A stretch of 64,000 bases of DNA from Microglena sp. YARC (taxonomy: Eukaryota; Chlorophyta; Chlorophyceae; Chlamydomonadales; Chlamydomonadaceae), in contig CM039462.1 of NCBI GenBank assembly GCA_022414725.1, forward strand, positions 132,657,834 through 132,721,833, written 5' to 3'. Shown here one piece after another: positions 55,700-64,000 of the stretch; the first letter of the stretch is position 1, and each line of letters opens with the position of its first letter. A program made the translations under genes and the position numbers. The notes beneath the pieces are model-generated. The model searched no databases. It worked only from the letters and a program-made list of their open reading frames with translations, and was not told the origin of the DNA.

Positions 55700-58600
55700 C
55701 TAAATAATTAAGTAACTATTTAACTAACTACCTATCTACCTATCTAAGAAACTATCTAACTAATTGTCTAATTATCTAACTAACTAACTATCTAACTAAC
55801 TAACTGATTAACTAACTACCTAACTAAATGTCAAACTAACTAATGATCTACCTATTTTACTACCTATCTAATTAACTATGGAATCCAACTAACTAATTAT
55901 CTACCTATCTCATACACTATCTCACTAACTACCTAACTACCTATCTACCTATCACAAACTATCAAACTAATAATCAAACTAATTAACTATCTACTTCTCT
56001 CACAAACTATATAACAAACAATGTAACTAACTATCAAACTGAATCCTCCGTGTCGCTGGTTTGTGTCGGGAGACCCACCTCCTGGGGTGAAATTCCTTTC
56101 ACAACTCTAGAAAAAGGAGCGCGAAGCCCACCAACGATCAATCACACCCGTTTTTTTATTCATGACTAAAAACATGCATTCAGGCTATCAAGAAGAAAGA
56201 AGAGGGTCTAGGGGCAGGGGGCAAAAGGCAGGAGGCAGGGTCTGAGTCTGATACTGAGACTGGGACTGGGACTGGGACTAACACAATGGTGCATGCATTC
56301 AGGCTATCAATAAGAAAGAAGAGGGTCTGGGGGCAGGGGGCAAAAGGCAGGGGGCAGGGTCTGAGTCTGATACTGAGACTGAAACTGGGACTGGGACTGG
56401 GACTAACACAATGGTGCATGCATTCTGGGTGTTGAGAAGAAAGAACAGGGTCTGGGGGCAGGGCCTGGGTCTGGGTCTAAGACTGATACTGAGACGGGGA
56501 CTGGGACTGACACAATGGTGCATGCGCTCTGGGTATTGAGAGGAAAGAAGAGGGTCTGGTGGCTGGGGGTAGGGCCAGGGACTGGTACTGGTACTGGGAC
56601 TGGGACTGAGACAATGGTGCATGCATTCTGGGTATTGAGAAGAAAAAGAGGGTCTGATGGCTGGGGGCTGGTTCTGGTTCTGGGACTGGGACTGGGACTG
56701 AGACAATGGTGCATGCATTCTGGGTATTGAGAAGAAAAAGAGGGTCTGGTGGCTGGTGGCTGGTTCTGGGTCTGGTTCTGGGACTGGGACTGGGACAATG
56801 GTGCATGCATTCTGGGTATTGAGAAGAAAAAGAGGGTCTAGGGGCAGGTGTCTGGGGGCAGCGGTCAGTTACTGGGATTGGGACTGACATAATGGTGCAT
56901 GCATTCAGGGTATTGAGAAGAAATAAGAGGGTCTGGGGGCAGGGGGCAGGGGCTGAGTCTGATACTGATACTGGGACTGGGACTGGGACTGAGACTGGGA
57001 CTACCCCAATGGTGAAAGCATTCAGGGTATTGAGAAGAAAGAAGAGGGTCAAGGGGCAGGTGGCAGGGACTGGGTTTGGGACTGGGACTGGGACTAACCC
57101 AATGGTGCATGCATTCAGGGTATTGAGAAGAAAGAAGAGGGTATGGTGGCTGGTGGCTGGGGGCAGGGCCAGGGCCAGGGTCTGGGTCTGGAATCGGGAC
57201 TGAGACTGACACAATAGTGCATGCATTCTGGCTATCAAAGAAGGAAGAAGAGGGTCTGGGGTCAGGGGGTAGGGCCAGGGCCAGGAACTGGGACTGGGAC
57301 TACCCAAATGGTGAAAGCATTCAGGCTATCAACAGGAAAGAAGAGGGTCTGGGGGCAGGGCCTGGGTCTGAGACTGAAACTGGGACTGGGACTGCGACTG
57401 GGACTGGGACTGGGACTGGGACTAACCCAATGGTGCATGCATTCTGGGTATTCAGAAGAAAGAAGAGGGTATGGGGGCTGGGGGCAGGGCAATTGAGGGA
57501 GAGTGGGAACCACTCACAATGACGGTGAAAGATGTAGAACGGGGTTTCTTTGATCTCTTGGATGAGCAGGGTAATTCGAAGCGCGCGCTTTTGTGTTATT
57601 TGGATTGCTGCATGCAAGGGTGGTGGTGCTATTTGGATTGCTGCATGCAAGGGTGGTGGTATTATTTGGATTGGTGGTGGTGGTGTTATTTGGATTGCTG
57701 CATGCAAGGGTGGTGGTGTTATTTGGATTGGTGGTGGTGGTGTTATTTGGATTGCTGCATGCAAGGGTGGTGGTGTTAATTGGATTGCTGCATGCAAGGG
57801 TGGTGGTGTTATTTGGACTGCTGCATGCAAGGGTGGTGGTGTTATTTGGATTGGTGGTGGTGGTGTTATTTGGATTGCTGCATGCAAGGGTGGTGGTGTT
57901 ATTTGGATTGCTGCATGCAAGGGTGGTGGTGTTATTTGGATTGGTGGTGGTGGTGTTATTTGGATTGCTGCATGCAAGGGTGGTGGTGTTATTTGGATAG
58001 CTGCATGCAAGGGTGGTGGTCTTATTTGGATTGGTGGTGGTGGTGTTATTTGGATTGCTGCATGCAAGGGTGGTGGTGTTATTTGGATTGCTGCATGCAA
58101 GGGTGGTGGTCTTATTTGGATTGGTGCATGCAAGGGTGGTGGTGTTATTTGGATTGCTGCATGCAAGGGTGGTGGTGTTATTTGGATTGCTGCATGCAAG
58201 GGTGGTGGTCTTATTTGGATTGGTGGTGGTGGTGTTATTTGGATTGCTGCATGCAAGGGTGGTGGTGTTATTTGGATTGGTGGTGGTGGTGTTATTTGGA
58301 TTGCTGCATACAAGGGTGGTGGTGTTATTTGGATTGCTGCATGCAAGGGTGGTGGTGTTATTTGGATTGGTGGTGGTGGTGTTATTTGGATTGCTGCATA
58401 CAAGGGTGGTGGTGTTATTTGGATTGCTGCATGCAAGGGTGGTGGTGTTATTTGGATTGCTGCATACAAGGGTGGTGGTGTTATTTGGATTGGTGGTGGT
58501 GGTGTTTCCCAATCTCTTTCACCTTGCAGTCTGTGGCGAACCACAACTCATTGTTACCATGCATTCAGGGCATTGAGAAGAAAGAGTAGGGTCTGGGAGC

Positions 58601-59021
58601 AGGGGGCAGGGCCAGGGAATGGGAATGGGAAATGGACTGAATGAACCACTACTCATTATAACCATGCATTCAGGTTATTGAGAAGAAAGAGTAGGGTCTG
58701 GAGGCAGGGGGCAGGGCCAGGGTCTGGGAATAGGAAATGGACTAAATGAACCACAACTCATTGTAACCATGCATTCAGGGTATTTAGAAGAAAGAGTAGG
58801 GTCTGGGGGCAGGCGGCAGGGGGCAGGGCCAGAGTCTGGGAATGGGAATGGGACTGAATGAACCACAACTCATTGTAACCATGCATTCAGGGTATTGAGA
58901 AGAAAGAAGAGGGCGGTGCTGAGGAGTCTGCTGATGCGCCAAACAAGAAACAGAGAGGAAACAAGTTCAAAGGTGAAGATTGTCACGTGTCTCTGTCTGT
59001 GTCTGTGTGTGTATGCTTACA

Positions 59022-59065
<44 letters not shown>

Positions 59066-59101
59066 CTTACATGTCTGTGTGTGTGTGTTTGTATGCTTAC
59101 A

Positions 59102-59141
<40 letters not shown>

Positions 59142-61021
59142 CTTACATGTCTGTGTGTCTGTGTGTGTGTATGCTTACATGTCTGTGTGTCTGTGTGTGT
59201 GTATGCTTACGTGTATGTGTGTCTGTGTGTGTGTATGCTTACATGTCTGTGTGTATGGTTTGTATGTGTGTATGGTGTGTATGCGTGTGTATGCTTACAT
59301 GCATGTGCGTCTGTGTGGATGTGTTAATGCCTACATGCATGTGTGTGTATGCCTACATGTATGTGTGTATGGTGTGCATGTGTGTGTCGTCCCCCCCCCC
59401 CCCCCCACCCCCCACCCCCCCACACACACACACACACCCCACACACACACCCCACACACCCCCTCCCCCCCAACGCCTTCACTTGGCCCAAAATAAACAA
59501 AAAATTAACTATGACAAATGAAAATAAAATTAACTATGACAAATGAAAAAAAAGTGAGGGGTTTGCTGCTGTGCTATGTTAGAAACAGAAAGGCAACAAG
59601 TTCAAAGGTTGAGCTTGTCACGTGTCTGTGTCTGTCATCATATGTGTGTATGTCTGTGCATGTGTGTATATGTCTGTGCATTTGTGTGTATGTATGTGCA
59701 TATGTGTGTATGTAAGTGCATGTGTGTGTATGTCTGTGCATGTGTGTGTATGTCTGTGCATGTGTGTGTATGTACGTGCATATGTGTGTATGTCTGTGCA
59801 TGTGTGTGTATGCCTGTGCATGTGTGTGCATGTCTGTGCATGTGTGTGTATGTCTGTGCATGTGTGTGTATGTATGTGCATGTGTGTGTATGTTTGTGTG
59901 TCTGTGCATGTATGTGTATTATGTGTGTGTTTATGTATGTGTAGGCGTGCCATGCATGTGTGTTTATGCGTGTTCATGTATGCATATGCGTGCATTGTAT
60001 GTGTGTTAATGCATGTGTTGCGTGTATATTTATGAGTATCCCTCCCCCCCACCCACCCACCCACCCACCCACCCAACCTCTCCTCCCTCCCTCCCTCCCT
60101 CCTCCCTCCCTCCCTCCCTCCCTCCCCCCCCCTCCCCCCCCCCCCCCCCCCCCCCCTGACCCACCCAACCACCCAACCTCCCCCCCCTCCCCCAGCCCTA
60201 GCAACAGGCGCAGCTGGCTCCATCATTCCTGGGCCCTTGCCGCCAGCTGGCACTGACACCGCTGCCCCCGCAGAAGGGGGTGAGCCCTCCCAGGAAGGGG
60301 ACAAGCGCAAAGGCAAGAAGGATGTGTTTGACCGGGGCACCTTGTCTGATATTAATAAGCCCGAGGAAAAGAAGGGAATAAAGCAAAAGAAGAAAGAGTG
60401 AGTATGGGTTTCGAGTTCACACAAATATTTTGAATGAATTTTGAACACACTCTTACACGAACACACACAAACGTGCAGACATGCCCCCCTCACTCACACA
60501 CACATACACACACACGAACACACACGAGCGCACAGACATGCCCCCTTACTCAAACACTTATACACATACACTAACACACACAAGCGCACAGACTTGCCCC
60601 CTCCCCCCCCCTTCCCCCCCCCCCCCCCACACACACACACACACACGAGCGCACAGAAATGCACACTCACCTGTTTTGTGGGGGTGTTGGGTGGGTGGTG
60701 GGTGGAGATGGTTAGGGTGGGGGGCGGGGGGCTTGAGATGGGGGAGAAGTTTGGCTATTAATGTTTGAGACGTGAAACGTAACGTTTTGAACAACCCTGG
60801 TGGGGGAGCTCAATAGCAAAACAACTTTCTGGACTACAGCAACACACCTTCAACCTACATGCAAAATCCCTAAACCTAACCTCAACCCTAACCCTCATCT
60901 TTCACTTTGTGCATCTGACTGCAGCTTTCTGAAGAAGAGAGACAATAAAAAGAAAGGCAAGGTGGCTGTCGAAGAAAGCATCGGCACTACACTTGACCAG
61001 TCTTATGCCATGAGGCAGAAG
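52663..61021 (+). CDS. Lysine-rich, probably nucleolar protein, CCDC137-like (5 exons, 3' end not resolved)
   Basis: Exons 52663-52740, 54343-54456, 58891-58972, 60196-60397 and 60925-61021 join in frame (phases 0, 0, 1, 2) into about 191 residues. The start [16 protein letters not shown] follows an in-frame TAG at 52,603. The protein is rich in Lys, Glu and Gly and has basic clusters ([28 protein letters not shown]) that suggest nuclear or nucleolar location. The order of an [13 protein letters not shown] helix, then GIKQKKKDFLKKR..KKKGK, resembles plant CCDC137-like proteins as I recall them (KLR.IM... and FL..RK.K.KG). This is a suggestion, not an identification. The frame stays open to the donor at 61,022, and further exons are hidden in repeats or lie beyond the window. 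Confidence 0.62.
52765..53545. repeat. (GT)n and CATGCACACATGCACC array in intron 1 of the Lys-rich gene
   Basis: GT run at 52,765-52,798, then about 640 bp of 6- and 12-bp units (GCACATGCACCCAT). Confidence 0.9.
53605..54280 (+). repeat. Five copies of Lys-rich gene exon 2 5' edge
   Basis: Copies at about 53,610, 53,728, 53,855, 54,005 and 54,208 each start with a CAG (or AT..A) acceptor region and AAAGGAAAGGCTG. Three continue through codons for [12 protein letters not shown]. Confidence 0.88.
54343..54456 (+). CDS. Lys-rich gene exon 2
   Basis: After acceptor GTGTGCAG it reads [20 protein letters not shown], then [18 protein letters not shown], before donor GTGTGT; 38 codons, both ends in phase 0. 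It is the last and most complete of six tandem copies of its 5' edge. Partial copies of its 3' edge follow downstream, the best at 55,345-55,401. Confidence 0.65.
54470..55620 (+). repeat. Copies of Lys-rich gene exon 2 3' edge
   Basis: The best copy (55,345-55,401) encodes [18 protein letters not shown] with donor GTACGT. Shorter or mutated ones end near 54,700, 54,893, 55,198 and 55,605. The spacers are GGTGGT/GTGTGT-rich with GCATGGCGGTGATGGTATGC. Confidence 0.86.
55633..56035. repeat. (CTAA)n microsatellite
   Basis: Pure CTAA from 55,636 to about 55,698, then increasingly mutated CTAA/CTAT/CTAC words to about 56,035. Confidence 0.92.
56165..57460 (+). repeat. Thirteen copies of Lys-rich gene exon 3 5' edge
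   Basis: Each unit (about 95-120 bp) has GGTGCATGCATTC.GG.TAT, then AAGAAAGAAGAGGGT, and a spacer of GGGACTGGGACT. The real exon reads GCATTCAG then GGTATTGAGAAGAAAGAAGA. In many copies the AG acceptor is lost (ATTCTGGGT); in others it is kept (ATTCAGG). Confidence 0.88.
57590..58508. repeat. 33/51-bp minisatellite
   Basis: Units of TTATTTGGATTGCTGCATGC, AAGGGTGGTGGTG alternate with TTATTTGGATTGGTGGTGGT. Lengths are multiples of three, so frames stay open; I see no sign of coding use. Confidence 0.92.
58550..58880 (+). repeat. Three more copies of Lys-rich gene exon 3 5' edge
   Basis: At about 58,555, 58,662 and 58,768, each with ACCATGCATTCAGG or a close variant and GAAGAAAGAGTAGGGTCTGG. 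They directly precede the real exon. Confidence 0.9.
58891..58972 (+). CDS. Lys-rich gene exon 3
   Basis: After acceptor GCATTCAG it reads [20 protein letters not shown], then QRGNKFKG, before donor GTGAAG; phase 0 in, phase 1 out. It is the last of about 17 copies of the same acceptor plus exon start, and the only one that continues as coding sequence to a donor. Confidence 0.62.
59005..60190 (+). repeat. GT-rich arrays with one copy of exon 3 3' edge, then C-rich tract
   Basis: 59,574-59,640 copies the exon 3 end (AAACAGAAAGGCAACAAGTT, CAAAGGTTGAG, TGTCACGTGTCTG). GTGTGTATG units fill 59,010-59,390 and 59,640-60,010. 60,040-60,190 is CCCTCC/poly-C before the exon 4 acceptor. Confidence 0.85.
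60196..60397 (+). CDS. Lys-rich gene exon 4
   Basis: After a long C/T tract and CCCCCAG it reads [17 protein letters not shown], then [40 protein letters not shown], before donor GTGAGT. The phases (1 in, 2 out) fit both neighbours. The Ala/Pro/Gly-rich first half contrasts with the basic second half. No edge copies were seen around this exon. Confidence 0.68.
60430..60690. repeat. CA-rich repeat in intron 4 of the Lys-rich gene
   Basis: About three copies of a unit with ACACAAGCGCACAGAC and TGCCCCCT, with ACACAC runs. Confidence 0.8.
60925..61021 (+). CDS. Lys-rich gene exon 5
   Basis: After TGACTGCAG it completes an Asp codon and reads [20 protein letters not shown], then [12 protein letters not shown], before donor GTGTGT, ending in phase 0. 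The second half ([20 protein letters not shown] in the copies) is duplicated several times downstream, each with a GT donor. I cannot decide whether one of those copies is also used as an exon. Confidence 0.62.
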
Positions 61022-61059
61022 GTGTGTCGCATTGGTAGTGTGACTGGTAGTGTGACTGC

Positions 61060-62712
61060 TAGTGTGACTGGTAGTGAGGAGAAGGACACTGTTGGTATAG
61101 ATGACAGCATCGGCACTACACTTGACCAGTCTTACACCATGAGACAGAAGGTGGGTCGCATCAGTAGTGTTTTAGGGTTTAGGGTTTAGGGTTTATGCCA
61201 TGAGACAGAAGGTGGTCGCATCGGTAGTGGTAGTGTGCTAGGTAGTGTGCTAGGTAGTGTGCTAGTGTGGGTAGTGTGCTAGGTAGTGTGCTAGGTAGTG
61301 TGCTAGGTAGTGTGCTAGGTAGTGTGCTAGGTAGTGTGCTAGGTAGTGTGCTAGGTAGTGTGCTAGGTAGTGTGCTAGGTAGTGTGCTAGTAGTGTGCTA
61401 GGTAGTGTGCTAGGTAGTGTGCTAGGTAGTGTGCTAGGTAGTGTGCAGGTAGTGTGCTAGGGTAGTGTGCTAGGTAGTGTGCTAAGGTAGTGTGCTAGGT
61501 AGTGTGCTAGGTAGTGTGCCTTAGGTAGTGTGCTAGGTAGTGTGCTAGGTAGTGTGTAGGTAGTTGCTAGGTAGTGTGCTAGGTAGTGTGCTAGGTAGTG
61601 TGCCAGGTAGTGTGCTAGGTAGTGTGCTAGGTAGTGTGCTAGGTAGTGTGCTAGGTAGTGTGCAGGTAGTGTGCTAGGTAGTGTGCTAGGTAGTGTGCTA
61701 GGTAGTGTGCTAGGTAGTGTGCCAGGTAGTGTGCTAGGTAGTGTGCTAGTAGTGTGCTAGGTAGTGTGCTAGGTAGTGTGCTAGGTAGTGTGCTAGGTAG
61801 TGTGCCAGGTAGTGTGCTAGGTAGTGTGCTAGGTAGTGTGCTAGGTAGTGTGCTAGGTAGTGTGCTAGGTAGTGTGCTAGGTAGTGTGCTAGGTAGTGTG
61901 CTAGGTAGTGTGCTAGTAGTGTGCTAGGTAGTGTGCTAGGTAGTGTGCTAGGTAGTGTGCTAGGTAGTGTGCTAGGTAGTGTGCTAGGTAGTGGCTAGGT
62001 AGTGTGCTAGGTAGTGTGCTAGGTAGTGTGTGCCTAGGTAGTGTGCTAGGTAGTGTGCTAGGTAGTGTGCTAGGTAGTGTGCTAGGTAGTGTGCTAGGTA
62101 GTGTGCTAGGTAGTGTGCTAGGTAGTGTGCTAGGTAGTGTGCTAGGTAGTGTGCTAGGTAGTGTGCTAGGTAGTGTGCTAGGTAGTGTGCTAGGTAGTGT
62201 GCTAGGTAGTGTGCTAGGTAGTGTGCTAGGTAGTGTGCTAGGTAGTGTGCTAGGTAGTGTGCTAGGTAGTGTGCTTGGTAGTGTGCTAGGTAGTGTGCTA
62301 GGTAGTGTGCTAGGTAGTGTGCTAGGTAGTGTGCTAGGTAGTGTGCCAGGTAGTGTGCTAGGTAGTGTGCCAGGTAGTGTGCTAGGTAGTGTGCTAGGTA
62401 GTGTGCTTGGTAGTGTGCTAGGTAGTGTGCTAGGTAGTGTGCTTGGTAGTGTGCTAGGTAGTGTGCTAGGTAGTGTGCCAGGTAGTGTGCTAGGTAGTGT
62501 GCTAGGTAGTGTGCTAGGTAGGTAGTGTGCTAGGTAGTGTGCTAGGTAGTGTGCTTGGTAGTGTGCTAGGTAGTGTGCTAGGTAGTGTGCTAGGTTAGTG
62601 TGCTAGGTAGTGTGCTGGGTAGTGTGGTAGTGTGCTAGGTAGTGTGCTAGGTAGTGTGCTAGGTAGTGTGCCAGGTAGTGTGCTAGGTAGTGTGCTAGGT
62701 AGTGTGCTTGGT
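61060..62712 (+). repeat. Exon 5 3' edge copy and 12-bp minisatellite (about 125 copies)
   Basis: 61,075-61,150 copies the exon 5 end (codons for [14 protein letters not shown]) with donor GTGGGT. From 61,215 to 62,712 the unit is GGTAGTGTGCTA, matching the GGTAGTGTGACT words that follow the donor. It translates as GSVL repeats. Confidence 0.92.
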
Positions 62713-63180
62713 AAAGAGGAGAAGGACAACGTTGGTTTAGATGACATCATTCGCACGACGCTTGACCAGTCTTATGCCTTGAGACAGAAGGCGGATCGCA
62801 TCATTAGTGTTATTTGTAGAGTGCCTGGTAGTGTGCTTGGTAGTGAGTAGAAAGGCAATGGTGGAGTAGACAACAGCATCAGCACTACGAACTAGTCTCA
62901 TGCCATGAGGCAGAAGGTGGGTCGCTTTGGTAGTGTGACTGCTAGTGTGACTGGTAGTGAGGAGAAGGACACTGTTGGTATAGATGACAGCATCAGCACT
63001 ACGCTTGACCAGTCTTATGCCTTGAGGCAGAAGGTGGGTCGCATTGGTAGTGTGACTGCTAGTGTGACTGGTAGTGAGGAGAAGGACACTGTTGGTATAG
63101 ATGACAGCATCAGCACTACGCTTGACCAGTCTTATGCCATGAGACAGAAGGTGGATCAGATCGTTAGTGTGATGGTAGTG
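62713..63180 (+). repeat. Four copies of Lys-rich gene exon 5 3' edge
   Basis: Copies end near 62,790, 62,918, 63,033 and 63,150, each with codons for all or part of [11 protein letters not shown] and a donor (GCGGAT, GTGGGT, GTGGGT, GTGGAT). Two are almost identical to one another over more than 100 bases. Confidence 0.88.
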
Positions 63181-64000
63181 TGACTGCTAGCGTGCTTGGT
63201 AGTGAGTATAAGGACAATGCTGGTGTACAAGACAGCATCAGCACTACGCTTGGTGGTGAGTATAAGGGCAATGCTGGTGTACAAGACAGCATCAGCACTA
63301 CGCTTGGTGGTGAGTATAAGGACAATGCTGGTGTACAAGACAGCATCAGCACTACGCTTGGAGGTGAGTATAAGGGCAATGCTGGTGTACAAGACAGCAT
63401 CAGCACTACGCTTGGTGGTGAGTATAAGGACAATGCTGGTGTACAAGACAGCATCAGCACTACGCTTGGTGGTGAGCATAAGGACAATGCTGGTGTACAA
63501 GACAGCATCAGCACTACGCTTGGTGGTGAGTAGAAGGACAATGCTGGTGTACAAGACAGCATCAGCACTACGCTTGGTGGTGAGTATAAGGACAATGCTG
63601 GTGTACAAGACAGCATCAGCACTACGCTTGGTGGTGAGTATAAGGACAATGCTGGTGTACAAGACAGCATCAGCACTACGCTTGGTGGTGAGTAGAAGGG
63701 CAATGCTGGTGTACAAGACAGCATCAGCACTACGCTTGGTGGTGAGTAGAAGGGCAATGCTGGTGTACAAGACAGCATCAGCACTACGCTTGGTGGTGAG
63801 TAGAAGGGCAATGCTGGTGTACAAGACAGCATCAGCACTACGCTTGGTGGTGAGTAGAAGGGCAATGCTGGTGTACAAGACAGCATCAGCATACGCTTGG
63901 TGTGAGTAGAAGGGCAATGCTGGTGTACAAGACAGCATCAGCACTACGCTTGGTGGTGAGTAGAAAGGAATGTACAAGACAGCATCAGCACTACGCTTGG
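63181..64000 (+). repeat. 54-bp minisatellite derived from the exon 5 edge, about 15 copies, to window end
   Basis: The unit encodes DNAGVQDSISTTLGGEYK or variants (several carry TAG in place of TAT). It is shorter than the edge copies upstream and keeps the SISTTL core. Confidence 0.9.

Noticed and set aside
57321..58644. Open frames rich in [11 protein letters not shown] or [10 protein letters not shown]
   Set aside because: Translations of the 33/51-bp minisatellite, with no start or splice context.

Overview
The window is nuclear DNA of a eukaryote, most likely a green alga. Genes are split into short exons with GT...AG introns. The main gene is a Kelch-repeat plus PPP-phosphatase fusion of the BSU1/BSL type, which is typical of the green lineage (related PPKL proteins also occur in alveolates). 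Plant-type TTTAGGG runs occur at two places. A prasinophyte such as Cymbomonas is possible, but the sequence alone does not show it.

Layout. 1-362: open 3' part of a possible + strand gene. 363-3,100: intergenic, with small tandem repeats and one foldback. 3,508-27,412 (- strand): ten exons of the BSL phosphatase, about 807 residues, running from inside the first Kelch repeats to the stop codon; the 5' end is not found. Coding DNA is about 2.4 kb of 24 kb. 27.4-34.4 kb: mostly non-coding, with one possible + strand exon at 28.06-28.19 kb, a 2.3 kb minisatellite and long G tracts. 34,373-35,372: exactly 1,000 N. 35.4-43.7 kb: a satellite with a unit of about 188 bp. 43.9-48.2 kb: a low-complexity ORF and tandem repeats. 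48.5-48.8 kb: one convincing but unidentified - strand exon. 49-52.6 kb: mostly intergenic, ending in a possible divergent promoter. 52,663-61,021 (+ strand): five exons of a lysine-rich, probably nucleolar protein that may be CCDC137-like; the gene seems to continue past the window end in repeats.

The most striking feature is how the introns are built. In both split genes nearly every intron has, next to its 5' splice site, tandem copies of the last tens of bases of the upstream exon with its GT donor. Next to its 3' splice site it has tandem copies of the downstream exon's start with its AG acceptor. The middle is microsatellite or spacer. The pattern repeats at about 15 exon edges and includes the stop-codon end of the phosphatase. 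In one case an exon copy contains a 3 kb GATGAA/GATGGA array that matches the codons of the Kelch segment FIFIF. I read this as intron growth by repeated tandem duplication across exon-intron junctions. It is the best candidate here for an undescribed process, and it leaves many decoy splice sites in these genes.

Splice sites were chosen by reading frame, GT/AG consensus and resemblance to plant BSL proteins recalled from knowledge of the family. No alignment or search was run. Repeat copy numbers and many repeat boundaries are approximate.
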